DNA of 60,460 bases from Rhodococcoides kyotonense (GTDB lineage: Bacteria; Actinomycetota; Actinomycetes; Mycobacteriales; Mycobacteriaceae), in contig NZ_FZOW01000027.1 of NCBI RefSeq assembly GCF_900188125.1, positions 1-60,460 on the forward strand, read 5' to 3'. Shown piece after piece: positions 26,757 through 35,290 of this stretch (positions within the stretch are counted from its first letter, which is position 1; each line of letters starts with the position of its first letter). The translations under genes were made by a program, and so were the position numbers. The notes beneath the pieces are model-generated. The model did no database searches and was not told the DNA's origin. It saw nothing but the letters and a program-made list of their open reading frames with translations.

Positions 26757-27449
26757 ATGACACTCGGATTCGAAGTCCACCAGCGAGAGCGCGCAGTCGG
26801 CGCCGACGTCGCGAAATTGTTCGTCGATATTCCGGTCGCAAACGTCAGCGACTGCATGAACCGGATGGCTGCCGGGGGTGCGGACGTCACGATGCTCAAC
26901 AACGATCTGGCCACCAAGATGATCGGACCTGCCCTCACCGTCCGGACTCGACCGGGCGACAATCTGTTGGTCCACAAGGCACTGTCGATGATCGAACCGG
27001 GCGATGTGCTCGTCATCGACGCCGGGGGTGACCTCACCAACGCCATCATCGGTGAAATCATGGTCACGGCAGCAGTCGCAAAGGGACTCGCTGGTCTGGT
27101 GGTGTACGGCGCAGTGCGTGATGCGGCCGCTCTGCGCGCAGGCTCGCTCCCGGTATTTGCTCGTGGCGTCACTCATCGCGGACCGTACAAGGACGGCCCC
27201 GGTGAAGTGAACGTTCCCATCAACCTGGGAGGAATGATCATCGAACCGGGCGACCTCGTTCTTGGGGACGCAGACGGTGTCGTCAGCGTGCCTTACGGAT
27301 CGGTCACCGAGATCCATGCGGCGGCAGCTAAAAAGCTGGCTGCTGAGGAGATTTCGATCGCCAAGGCGCTGTCCGGCGAACGCGACGACTCCTGGGTCGA
27401 CAAGAAGCTAGTCTCACGTGGCTACACAGCACCCGAAGCATCGGCATAG
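26757..27449 (+). CDS. RraA-fold aldolase, 4-carboxy-4-hydroxy-2-oxoadipate type (RraA3)
   Basis: This is a 230-residue RraA-fold protein of the LigK/ProA-like length. The core is IIGEIMVTAAVAKGLAG then GAVRDAAALRAGSLPVFA with the Arg-Asp pair, followed by GPYKDGPGEVN and GDADGVVSVP. These fit the aldolase releasing pyruvate and oxaloacetate from 4-carboxy-4-hydroxy-2-oxoadipate. AGGGAG precedes the ATG at 26757. It stands between the LigJ-like hydratase and the TctB gene; hydratase plus aldolase are consecutive enzymes in 4,5-cleavage pathways. Confidence 0.87.
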   Translation: MTLGFEVHQRERAVGADVAKLFVDIPVANVSDCMNRMAAGGADVTMLNNDLATKMIGPALTVRTRPGDNLLVHKALSMIEPGDVLVIDAGGDLTNAIIGEIMVTAAVAKGLAGLVVYGAVRDAAALRAGSLPVFARGVTHRGPYKDGPGEVNVPINLGGMIIEPGDLVLGDADGVVSVPYGSVTEIHAAAAKKLAAEEISIAKALSGERDDSWVDKKLVSRGYTAPEASA

Positions 27450-27457
27450 GTATCGGC

Positions 27458-27949
27458 ATGACTACCGATCTCTCTGACGCAGGCACCTCTCAGCGGCATC
27501 GCCGGGACGTCTGGGGTAGCGCTGGCACCATCGTTCTCTCCGCTCTGGCGCTTGAACGGTCGGTCACCTACGGGCTGGAGGGTTCCAACCAGCCCGTAGG
27601 GCCGGGGTTGTTTCCCGCCGTCATTTCGGCGGCGATGCTGGTGCTGGGACTGCTGTGGGCGTTGCAGACGTGGCGCCGGTCCGTACCGGAGCCGGAGGAG
27701 CCGATCGAGTGGCCGGACCGAAGTGGTTACCGTCGCATCCTCATCACGGTTGCAACGTTGGCTGTTCCGGCGTTCTTGATGGAGTACATCGACTTCCGCA
27801 TCACGATTTTCGCAATTACGTTCGTCATTCTGAAATTCGTTTTCGCGCAATCGCTGAGACTCAGCGTGATCGCCGGAATCGTCATAGCGGCCGTGTGCTA
27901 TTTCGGCCTCGCCATCGGCCTGGGCATGGTTTTGCCCCTCAGCTTCTAA
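27458..27949 (+). CDS. tctB: Tripartite tricarboxylate transporter small membrane subunit, TctB family
   Basis: This is a 163-residue membrane protein with four hydrophobic helices. A first helix near residue 25 is followed by the conserved GPGLFPAVISAAMLVLGL segment, which identifies the TctB family despite low overall conservation. It works with TctA in the inner membrane and is fed by an extracytoplasmic TctC receptor. It starts 8 bp after the aldolase gene and lies 22 bp before tctA. The ribosome site is weak (AGGT). Confidence 0.85.
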   Translation: MTTDLSDAGTSQRHRRDVWGSAGTIVLSALALERSVTYGLEGSNQPVGPGLFPAVISAAMLVLGLLWALQTWRRSVPEPEEPIEWPDRSGYRRILITVATLAVPAFLMEYIDFRITIFAITFVILKFVFAQSLRLSVIAGIVIAAVCYFGLAIGLGMVLPLSF

Positions 27950-27971
27950 CACGAGTGAAAGGTATTCAGTC

Positions 27972-29516
27972 GTGAATTCAGTCGACCAGTTCATCTCAGG
28001 GCTGGGCAATGTGCTCGCTCCCGAGATGCTGCTCTACGCATTGATCGGATGTCTCGTCGGCATGATCGTCGGCATCCTTCCCGGGTTCGGGCCCGCCGCG
28101 GCCACAGCTCTGTTGTTTCCGCTCACATTTCAGCTCGGCGCTACAGCGTCGTTGGTGATGATGGCTGCGGTGCTCTACGGCGCCACCTACGGTGGTTCCA
28201 TCACTGCGGTCTTGCTGAAGGTCCCAGGTGAAGCATCCTCTGTAGCAACAACACTTGATGGCCATGCCATGGCCAAGATCGGCCGAGCGGGGCCGGCACT
28301 GGTTATCTCCGCTGTAGGTGGGTTCATTGCTTGCATCGTCGCTGTAGTCGGATTCGTTTTTGCTACTCCGTTGACACGCTTCGCAGTCACACTCGGGCCG
28401 GTGGAGATGTTCGCCCTCACCGTCTTGGCGCTCCTTATTGCTGCAGGACTTGTCGGTCGGTCGATGACCAAAGGAATGATCGCCGTCGCACTCGGGTTGC
28501 TGATGGCCACCGTCGGCCGCGATCCGCTATCGGGTGCCGAACGTTTCACTTTTGGCACGGACGGGCTGATCGACGGACTCGATATCATTCCTGTGATCAT
28601 GGGTCTATTCGGCCTGACCGAATTGTTCGCCAGCGTGGAGCGACATCTGCAGGAACGCAAGGCTATGAAAGTCGGCAAGCTCATGCCGTCGAAGCAGGAC
28701 TTTCAACGCTCGGCAGGACCGATCGCCCGAGGATCGATCATCGGATTCTTTCTCGGTCTTGTTCCCGGATCACCCGGCGCCACCACCGCCTTCGCCTCCT
28801 ACTCGCTCGAGAAGAAGCTGTCGAAGAATCCCACCCCATTCGGCAAGGGCGCGATCGAAGGCGTAGCTGGACCGGAATCGGCCAACAACGCACTCAGCGT
28901 GGCGGGCATGATTCCATTGTTCACTCTCGGAATCCCCTCGTCGGCGACGATGGCGATCATGTTCGGTGTATTCACCTCGAACGGACTCATCCCAGGTCCG
29001 ACTCTGTTCGCGGACAACCCAGAAGTCCCGTGGACGATCATCGCGAGCATCGTCGTCGGCAACGTCATTCTCCTGATCCTCAACGTCCCTCTCGTCCGAA
29101 TCTGGACGCAGGTGTTGAAGACCCCGTACCCGGTCCTCTACGCCGTTGTGGTCGTGTTTCTTGTCGTCGGCGCGTACAGCCTCCGGAACAGCACATTCGA
29201 CATTCTGGTCCTTCTCGCATCAGGACTCCTCGGATTCCTGTTGTCGAAACTGGACATACCGGCCACGCCTATCGCTCTGACGCTCGTTCTCGGCGATTTG
29301 ATGGAGACATCCTTCCGTCAGTCGATGGCCCTGTCTCAGGGAAGCCCCACGGTGTTCTTCAGCAGTACAACCGCTGTGGTCGTTTACACCATCACTGCCC
29401 TTGCGCTTGCCGCGATCCCGATCTCCCGCACCTTTCGCAAAAGGTCGCAGAACGCGAACCTAGTCACCTCCGAATCACCGGCCGGCCCCGTGCGAAGCTC
29501 TCGAGGACGATCATGA
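27972..29516 (+). CDS. tctA: Tripartite tricarboxylate transporter large permease, TctA family
   Basis: This is a 514-residue membrane protein with about 12 helices. TctA signatures are visible: GILPGFGPAAATALLFPLTF near residue 35, YGGSITAVLLKVPGEASS near 75, and in the second half LVPGSPGATTAFASY and GIPSSATMAIMFG. It starts with GTG, with AAAGG about 9 nt upstream, and overlaps the first tctC by 4 bp. Relatives carry citrate, terephthalate, dicarboxylates and other aromatic or polycarboxylic acids. In this cluster an aromatic polycarboxylate is the reasonable guess (inference). Confidence 0.93.
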   Translation: MNSVDQFISGLGNVLAPEMLLYALIGCLVGMIVGILPGFGPAAATALLFPLTFQLGATASLVMMAAVLYGATYGGSITAVLLKVPGEASSVATTLDGHAMAKIGRAGPALVISAVGGFIACIVAVVGFVFATPLTRFAVTLGPVEMFALTVLALLIAAGLVGRSMTKGMIAVALGLLMATVGRDPLSGAERFTFGTDGLIDGLDIIPVIMGLFGLTELFASVERHLQERKAMKVGKLMPSKQDFQRSAGPIARGSIIGFFLGLVPGSPGATTAFASYSLEKKLSKNPTPFGKGAIEGVAGPESANNALSVAGMIPLFTLGIPSSATMAIMFGVFTSNGLIPGPTLFADNPEVPWTIIASIVVGNVILLILNVPLVRIWTQVLKTPYPVLYAVVVVFLVVGAYSLRNSTFDILVLLASGLLGFLLSKLDIPATPIALTLVLGDLMETSFRQSMALSQGSPTVFFSSTTAVVVYTITALALAAIPISRTFRKRSQNANLVTSESPAGPVRSSRGRS

Positions 29517-30487
29517 GAAGAACAGCTGTCGCTACCGCGATGTGCAGCGTGCTGCTTCTGGCCGCGTGCGCCACGACGAATTCTGCCTCCGGCGACGACC
29601 CCTACCCCGACAACCTCAATGCCCTCACCGTGGTTGTCCCCTTCGCCCCCGGTGGAACCTCCGACACCATCGCAAGGCTGGTCGCTCCACGACTCGAGGA
29701 CGAGTTGGGCGTACCTGTTCAGATCCTCAACAGACCCGAACGTGATGGCCAAGCAGGCATGGAAGAACTGGCTGAAGCCGGATCCGATGGTGCAACGATC
29801 GGATTCACCAATCTTCCCTCTGCTATCACCTCCTACCTCGGCACGGGCGAGGTTGGATTCGACCGAGAATCGTTCACTCCGATCGGTGGGGTGACCTCGC
29901 TCAATACTGTCATCGCAGTCCACGACGACAGTAGGTTCGCAAACCTCACGGACCTTGTCGACGCCGCACGCGAGGACCCCGGCAGCGTGACGCTTGCCGC
30001 GGGGGCGCTCGACGACCGCGTCCAGGTCTCGGAGATACAACGTGTCACAGGGGCCGAGTTCAATACCATCCCCTTCGCCGGTGGTAGTTCTGGAGAGGTC
30101 ACCGCCTTGTTGGGGCAGAAGGTCGACGCCATCATCGGAGCCCCCGTAGCAATGATCCCGGGTGTGAAGTCCGGCGACTTCCGAGTCGTTGCGGTCTTCG
30201 GCCCCGATCCAGTCCCCGGACTTCCCGACACGGCCAGCGCGCAGTCCCAAGGCGTCGACTTGGTGCTCGCATCCCGAATCGGGCTATCCGCACCCGCTGG
30301 AACCGATCCGGAAGCACTCGTCGTGCTTTCCGATGCACTCGAAAAAATCAGCGTAGAACCGAAATTCATCGACGAAGTCGAAGCATTGGGATACAGCGGC
30401 GGTTTCGTCGACCCAGCACGGTACGGCCAGGAATGGATGGAAGCGGAGTCCCTCGTCGAAAGAGTGATCGAACAGGAGGGGCAGTGA
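29513..30487 (+). CDS. tctC: Tripartite tricarboxylate transporter receptor, TctC family (TctC1)
   Basis: This is a 324-residue lipoprotein with the lipobox LAAC and lipidated Cys19. The TctC/BugT fold is shown by VVVPFAPGGTSDTIARL, VQILNRPERDGQAG and PFAGGSSGEVTALLGQKVD. Such receptors hold carboxylates in a two-lobed cleft and hand them to TctAB. The ATG at 29513 overlaps the tctA stop, and its own stop overlaps the next start (TGATG). A second TctC of the same length is encoded at 31536, so this carrier may have two specificities. Confidence 0.92.
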   Translation: MRRTAVATAMCSVLLLAACATTNSASGDDPYPDNLNALTVVVPFAPGGTSDTIARLVAPRLEDELGVPVQILNRPERDGQAGMEELAEAGSDGATIGFTNLPSAITSYLGTGEVGFDRESFTPIGGVTSLNTVIAVHDDSRFANLTDLVDAAREDPGSVTLAAGALDDRVQVSEIQRVTGAEFNTIPFAGGSSGEVTALLGQKVDAIIGAPVAMIPGVKSGDFRVVAVFGPDPVPGLPDTASAQSQGVDLVLASRIGLSAPAGTDPEALVVLSDALEKISVEPKFIDEVEALGYSGGFVDPARYGQEWMEAESLVERVIEQEGQ

Positions 30488-31539
30488 TGTCCGCGCCATC
30501 GAGCAGGAAAGCAGGCGAACTCGTGCAGCCTGCCCGAGACCACCGTCGGGTGCACCCCCCACGCCGAGTCGGCGGTGCACCTGTACTGGACACCGCGCTC
30601 GGGCGACGCGGTGTCGTCGAGGCAATCGCCAGCGGGCTTGCGCGTCCGCGGGTGAAACTCGACCTCCACGATATACAGCCTCTGCCGAAGGCCTTTCGAA
30701 TGATGGTCGAAGAACGCACATTTCACTTCGCTGAAATGCCGCTGAACACCCTCGCCATGGCCATCGAACACGGGCGGCCCCTGATCGGATTGCCGATCGT
30801 CTTGAACCGGGATTTCCACTACCGCTCGATTGTGGTCGGGGCGAAGTCCACCATCCGCGATCCGCGCGACCTGATCGGTCGGCGCGTCGGCGTGCGGGCC
30901 TACTCGCAAACTACCGGAGTGTGGGCACGAGGACTTCTCTCCGACGAATTCGGAGTCGCACACAGCGACATCCGATGGGTCACTACAGAAGGCGCACATG
31001 TGTCCGACTACGTGGACCCGGATTTCGTCGAGCGGGCACCAGCCGGCAGTACGCTTCCTGCCCTGCTGGCATCGGGCGATATCGACGCTGCCGTCATCAT
31101 GGATCCCAAACTCGAATCAAAGGTGGCAAGACCACTGTTTCCCGACGCCTTCGAGCGCGCTGCCACTGCCTATGGGCAGACGGGAATCTTCCCGGTCAAT
31201 CACGTCGTCGCACTCGACACCGACATCGCCGAACAGTTTCCGTGGTTGGCAGACGAACTGTATGCGCTGTTCTCGGACAGCAAGAACGCGTACCGCGCAC
31301 GTCTGAGCGCCGAGGGACCTCGCGACGACGCCGATCGGTACGCGCTCGATTTACAAAACTATGTCGTGAAGGGTGATTTCAACCCCTACGGTCTGGACGC
31401 GAACCGAGCGTCGATCGAACAACTTGTGCGCTACGCACGGACTCAAGGGCTCATCACCCGAGAGCTCGACGTCGAGCGACTCTTTCTCCCCGTCAACGAT
31501 ATTCATTCCTCCCTCGCCCCGACAAAGGACCGATCATGA
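30487..31539 (+). CDS. 4,5-dihydroxyphthalate decarboxylase-like protein
   Basis: This is a 350-residue cytoplasmic protein (no signal peptide) with a periplasmic-binding-protein-like fold. It resembles 4,5-dihydroxyphthalate decarboxylase (Pht5/OphC type): FAEMPLNTLAMA, LPIVLNRDFHYRSIVV, DLIGRRVGVRAYSQTTGVWARGLL and DIDAAVIMDPKL. That enzyme converts 4,5-dihydroxyphthalate to protocatechuate. It overlaps tctC1 by one nucleotide and tctC2 by 4 bp, so it is embedded in the transporter genes. Two readings are possible: an aromatic-ring decarboxylase making a substrate for 4,5-cleavage, or a recruited binding protein. Absence of a signal peptide favours an enzyme. Confidence 0.75.
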   Translation: MSAPSSRKAGELVQPARDHRRVHPPRRVGGAPVLDTALGRRGVVEAIASGLARPRVKLDLHDIQPLPKAFRMMVEERTFHFAEMPLNTLAMAIEHGRPLIGLPIVLNRDFHYRSIVVGAKSTIRDPRDLIGRRVGVRAYSQTTGVWARGLLSDEFGVAHSDIRWVTTEGAHVSDYVDPDFVERAPAGSTLPALLASGDIDAAVIMDPKLESKVARPLFPDAFERAATAYGQTGIFPVNHVVALDTDIAEQFPWLADELYALFSDSKNAYRARLSAEGPRDDADRYALDLQNYVVKGDFNPYGLDANRASIEQLVRYARTQGLITRELDVERLFLPVNDIHSSLAPTKDRS

Positions 31540-32510
31540 AGCTCCGCCGCGCGGCCGTCCTCGCCGCGATCCCACTGTTCGCAATCTCCTGTGCCACCAC
31601 CACCGGCGGCAATTCGGGGGAGTCCTTTCCCGACAACGTCAGCTCGATCCGCATGATCATTCCCTTCAGCGCGGGCGGGAGTACGGACACCGTGGCGCGA
31701 CTGGTCGCACCACGGCTCGAAGAGAAACTGGGAACCTCGGTGCAGGTACTCAACCGTCCCGAACGAGGCGGGCAGGCCGGGCTCGAAGAAATTGCCTCGG
31801 CACCAGCGGACGGTAGCGTCATCGGCAGCGTCAACTTCCCCTCCGCGGTCACCAGCTATCTCGATCCCGCGACCGATGTCGACTACGACCGAACCAGTTT
31901 CGATCCGGTGGGCGCTGTGACCACGTTCGGCAGCTTGATCGTCGTCAATTCGGCCAGTCCCTATCAGACCCTTGGTGACCTCGCCGCCACGTCGACCCAG
32001 GGTGGTAAAGCACTCAACATCGCAGCCGGGGCCGTGGACGACCTTCTCCCATTGACCGGTGTGCAGGACGCCACGGGTGTGAAGTTCAATCTGATTCCTT
32101 TCGAGGGTGGAAGTTCGGGCAAAGTCACGGCTCTGCTCGGGAACAAGGTCGATGTCATCATCGCTGCGCCGAGTGCAGTGCTGGCCAGCGTGACTTCGGG
32201 TGATTTCCGGGTACTCGCAACAATCGGATCCGAACGTACCCCGACGTTCCCGGACGTTCCCACGACATCCGAGCTCGGCTACGACCTCGCGCAGGACACC
32301 ATCAACGGCTTCGGCGTCGCTGCAGGTGCGCCGTCACAGGTTATCGACGCGTACTCCGCCGCCCTCGAAGAAGTAGTCGCGGATCCCGAGTTCGTGAAAG
32401 CCGTGGAGGGGCTTGGATTCGCAGCGTCGTTCCTCGATCCAGAGCAGCAGTCCGACGCCTGGGCCGAGCAGGAAGAGATCGCGAAGCCCATCCTCGACGC
32501 AAACAACTGA
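31536..32510 (+). CDS. tctC: Tripartite tricarboxylate transporter receptor, TctC family (TctC2)
   Basis: This is a 324-residue lipoprotein with the lipobox AISC and lipidated Cys19. It is paralogous to TctC1 (MIIPFSAGGSTDTVARL, VQVLNRPERGGQAG, PFEGGSSGKVTALLGNKVD). The ATG at 31536 overlaps the decarboxylase-like gene by 4 bp. No second TctAB is present, so both receptors probably serve the same permease. Differences within the binding lobes suggest related but not identical ligands. Confidence 0.92.
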   Translation: MKLRRAAVLAAIPLFAISCATTTGGNSGESFPDNVSSIRMIIPFSAGGSTDTVARLVAPRLEEKLGTSVQVLNRPERGGQAGLEEIASAPADGSVIGSVNFPSAVTSYLDPATDVDYDRTSFDPVGAVTTFGSLIVVNSASPYQTLGDLAATSTQGGKALNIAAGAVDDLLPLTGVQDATGVKFNLIPFEGGSSGKVTALLGNKVDVIIAAPSAVLASVTSGDFRVLATIGSERTPTFPDVPTTSELGYDLAQDTINGFGVAAGAPSQVIDAYSAALEEVVADPEFVKAVEGLGFAASFLDPEQQSDAWAEQEEIAKPILDANN

Positions 32511-32543
32511 CCTATACATCCATCTTGAACACCAGGAGATTTT

Positions 32544-32897
32544 ATGCCTACCAACGTCGATCATATCGACGTCCGTACACCCGATCTGGACGGAACACTC
32601 GCGTTCTTGACCAAGCTCGGGTTCAAAGAACTGCGCCGCCTCGACGGTGCACGAGGTTCGGTCGAAGTTGCGTTGCCAGGGGAAGGTCAGGTGGTGTTCG
32701 AGGTTCGGCCAGAACCGTCCGCTGCCCAGGCATATGTCCACCACGTGGCATTCAAGATCGGCGGACCAGGCGACATCTCGACCCTGGAACAAGCTGGCGT
32801 GCCGTTCACCAAAACCAACCACTTCGTGGAAGCCACCGGGCGAACGGTCAGCAACAGTGTCGATCCGGGCGGCATGACATGGCAGTTCACCGACTGA
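32544..32897 (+). CDS. VOC-family protein (glyoxalase/dioxygenase fold), copy 2
   Basis: This is a 117-residue single-domain VOC protein, paralogous to the one at 7423 (shared LGFKELRRL, VEVALPGEGQVVFEV, TGRTVSN). Candidate metal ligands are His7 and His67. The C-terminal Glu of copy 1 is replaced by Asp117, so metal binding may differ. CAGGAG lies just before the ATG. It comes 33 bp after tctC2 and lies in the same run of catabolic genes. Association of a VOC gene with each hydratase/aldolase module implies a role in that pathway, for example isomerisation of an unsaturated keto acid (inference). Confidence 0.85.
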   Translation: MPTNVDHIDVRTPDLDGTLAFLTKLGFKELRRLDGARGSVEVALPGEGQVVFEVRPEPSAAQAYVHHVAFKIGGPGDISTLEQAGVPFTKTNHFVEATGRTVSNSVDPGGMTWQFTD

Positions 32898-32962
32898 GCA
32901 GCACAGCACAATTCCCCTGTGCACTCACAACATCCGAAGCCGATCTCTGAAGGAAGCAATGA

Positions 32963-33355
32963 ATGACCATATTGGCCGCTTACGTTCCGTCCTCGGCAGG
33001 CGAAGCCGCACTCGCCTTCGCCATCGATGAGGCAGCAGTAAGACGAGAAGACTTGCTTGTCGTGAACTCCGCACGCGGCGAGTCCCTCACCGACGATCGA
33101 GTTGCAACAGATGATGACTTGGCTCGCGTCCGATTGTCGGCCGAGAAGGCCGGAGTCTCACTGGCGATCCGCCAGATTCGCCGGGGACAGTCGGCTGCCG
33201 CAGACATTCTCGACGTCGCCGGGGATGTGTCGATCAGCATGATTGTGGTCGGTAGCCGCGGACGCTCGCCAGTAGGAAAATTACTGCTCGGCAGTGCAGC
33301 ACTGGAAATCTTGAGCCACGCACGACAGCCCGTCGTCGCCGTCAAGTCTTCGTGA
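32963..33355 (+). CDS. Universal stress protein (UspA family)
   Basis: This is a 130-residue single-domain UspA protein. The ATP-binding signature is present near the C-terminus as GSRGRSPVGKLLLGSAALEIL (glycines in G-x2-G-x9-GS spacing), and the first strand is TILAAYVPS. AAGGA precedes the ATG. It lies 65 bp after the VOC gene and ends the run of plus-strand catabolic genes. Usp genes often accompany aromatic-degradation clusters as stress or energy sensors; nothing here shows its specific partner. Confidence 0.88.
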   Translation: MTILAAYVPSSAGEAALAFAIDEAAVRREDLLVVNSARGESLTDDRVATDDDLARVRLSAEKAGVSLAIRQIRRGQSAAADILDVAGDVSISMIVVGSRGRSPVGKLLLGSAALEILSHARQPVVAVKSS

Positions 33356-33461
33356 GTGGTCTGGATTCCGCAACCGAGACACGCTCGTCTGCATGCCAGC
33401 TAGGGGACTCTGCACCAGGGCATTCCGCGCTTGACAGTGATCACAACGCAGTGAAGGCTTC

Positions 33462-34694
33462 GTGACATCGCCCCGGCCCCGTCATTGGACGCGCCTGCTC
33501 GTGGACCCGGTCTTCGGACCGGTGTTCTTCGGCAAACTGCTGACAACGACGGGTCAATGGATACTCAACGTGTCGAACGCGATCGTGACCTATAGCTTGA
33601 CCGGGGACGCGTTCTTGGTCGGTCTGGTGAGCGTGGCTCAGTTCACCCCGCAGCTCCTCCTTGCCCCGCTCAGTGGCCGTCTCGCAGACCAGGGAAATCC
33701 GGTCAGGCAAATCATTGCTGGCCGAGTTATCACCGCCCTCGGAGGTTTCGGGACGGCTCTGAGTATCTGGGCGGTCGGCGGCGCGGAGAATCTTCCGGGG
33801 GCGTGGGTGTTGATCGTGACGGCATTCGTCGTCGGACTTGGCACCGTGCTCGGCGGCCCCGCCATGCAATCTATCGTGCCGACTCTGGTGCGCCCGAACG
33901 AGATCGGCGCTGCTGTCACATTGAACAGCACTCCCATGACGATCGCGCGAGCAGTTGGCCCGGCAGCTGCTGCAGCCATCATCGTCGGAGCTGGACCTGG
34001 TGCAGCTTTTGTCACGGGCGCGGTGACAAACCTGGTGCTCGCTGGGATCCTGTTGATCGTCCGAATACCAGCCAGACCCCGTCGTGTAGGCACTGACTTC
34101 AGTATTCGTGCGGGGTTAGCATACGTTGTGCGGGATCGGCCGATCAGGCTGCTGATGGTATGCACGGCAGCAGCTGCGCTGGCCGCAGAGCCTGCTCTGA
34201 CGCTGGCTCCCGCGCTTGCAGATCAGCTCCAGGCATCCCCGGGTTATGTGGGTTTGATCGCGTCCTCATTCGGGATCGGCTGCGGAGTCGGCATTGCGTT
34301 GACTGGACTGCTACGTAGGGCCGTCGGTTCAGCAGTCATCGCAACTAGCGGATTGTTGGCCACGGCAGCGGCCCTCACCGCGGCTGCTTTCGCGACCTCG
34401 CAAGTACTGACCCTGGTTGTGTTCGGGGTGTGCGGTGCCGGAATGACGTGCGCGTTCACCTCGGCGTCGGTCATGATTCAGCAACGCGTTCTTCCCGAAT
34501 TGCGCGGTCGAGTGATGGCGACGTGGTCCATGGCGTTCCTTGGCACGCGGCCCATCTCCGCCGCTCTCAACGGCTCTGTCGCCGAAATCGTGTCCGTCCG
34601 AGCCGCCCTGATAGTGACAGCCGGGCTGATCGTCGCTGCCGCAATTGCAAGTAGGCCAGCGGCCACCGATCCACCATCGACCACCACTCATTGA
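33462..34694 (+). CDS. MFS transporter, MFS_3-type
   Basis: This is a 410-residue MFS protein with 12 predicted helices: TGQWILNVSNAIV in helix 1-2, SGRLADQGNPVRQI in the helix 2-3 loop, and LRGRVMATWSMAFLGTRPIS in the second half. It is of the same exporter-like branch as the gene at 1107. The GTG at 33462 has AAGG 4-5 nt upstream. It lies 31 bp before a whiB gene and may share its transcript. MFS exporters next to WhiB and MarR regulators often deal with toxic compounds (inference). Confidence 0.87.
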   Translation: MTSPRPRHWTRLLVDPVFGPVFFGKLLTTTGQWILNVSNAIVTYSLTGDAFLVGLVSVAQFTPQLLLAPLSGRLADQGNPVRQIIAGRVITALGGFGTALSIWAVGGAENLPGAWVLIVTAFVVGLGTVLGGPAMQSIVPTLVRPNEIGAAVTLNSTPMTIARAVGPAAAAAIIVGAGPGAAFVTGAVTNLVLAGILLIVRIPARPRRVGTDFSIRAGLAYVVRDRPIRLLMVCTAAAALAAEPALTLAPALADQLQASPGYVGLIASSFGIGCGVGIALTGLLRRAVGSAVIATSGLLATAAALTAAAFATSQVLTLVVFGVCGAGMTCAFTSASVMIQQRVLPELRGRVMATWSMAFLGTRPISAALNGSVAEIVSVRAALIVTAGLIVAAAIASRPAATDPPSTTTH

Positions 34695-34725
34695 CGGATG
34701 CGACATCTCGAAGAAGGTGACAAGG

Positions 34726-35115
34726 ATGCGTAACCAATTCAAGGCGATTCAGCTACCGAATCCCGTTGCAGAGAACTGGGACTGGCAGCTGAACGCATCG
34801 TGTCGAGACGTAGGGGTCGAGGCCTACTTTCCGCCGGTTGGTTTGAGGGGATCGTCTCTCCTTCGGTTCGAGCTCGACGCGAAAGCACCATGCAACGGCT
34901 GCCCAGTACTCGCACGTTGTCGCCAATATGCACTTCAAGGCGGTGAGCCGTACGGGATCTGGGGTGGGCTTACCGCACGAGAACGATCGGAAATACTTCG
35001 ACAACCTGCTTCTCGATCCGGGGAGTCCCGTTCGCTGCCTGAGAAGACCTCACACCATCGGATAGGGCCACCGAAGCGCTTTTACATCAAGCGAATACGT
35101 GAGCACCACACATGA
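34726..35115 (+). CDS. WhiB-family iron-sulfur regulator
   Basis: This is a 129-residue WhiB-like protein. The four cluster cysteines are Cys26, Cys56, Cys59 and Cys65 (C-X29-C-X2-C-X5-C), followed by the turn GIWGG at 77-81 and a basic C-terminal tail (PPKRFYIKRIRE). The ATG at 34726 is chosen for its AGAAGG about 7 nt upstream. WhiB proteins bind a [4Fe-4S] cluster and act with sigma factors in transcription, and they occur only in actinobacteria and their phages. It overlaps a small downstream ORF and, with a MarR gene, forms a short regulator operon. There is no AT-hook, so it is not a clear WhiB7. Confidence 0.92.
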   Translation: MRNQFKAIQLPNPVAENWDWQLNASCRDVGVEAYFPPVGLRGSSLLRFELDAKAPCNGCPVLARCRQYALQGGEPYGIWGGLTARERSEILRQPASRSGESRSLPEKTSHHRIGPPKRFYIKRIREHHT

Positions 35116-35290
35116 CAACACCGCCCACTGGCGCGATGCAACCCGAGCTCTAATCCGACTCGACGACGTTCGATCACCTGAGCGCAGCGCAGTCGAAGTG
35201 CACGATGTCGACGACGATCAGAACAGGAGCCGGCTGATGGCGACTGTGGTCCACGCTGTAGTCGAGGCCGGACGGCGGGGCCGACGGTGA
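35099..35290 (+). CDS. Small hypothetical protein between whiB and marR
   Basis: This 63-residue ORF starts with GTG at 35099, 17 bp inside the whiB 3' end, and its TGA overlaps the marR GTG (GTGA). It is acidic in the middle (EVHDVDDDQ) with a basic tail (EAGRRGRR). No family was recognised. Gene-like overlaps on both sides support it as a coupled small gene. The ribosome site is poor, and it may be only a chance frame linking two regulators. Confidence 0.4.
   Translation: MSTTHDNTAHWRDATRALIRLDDVRSPERSAVEVHDVDDDQNRSRLMATVVHAVVEAGRRGRR

Noticed and set aside
34726..35115. WhiB7 antibiotic-resistance regulator
   Set aside because: No AT-hook (RGRP-type) C-terminus; only the general WhiB core is present.
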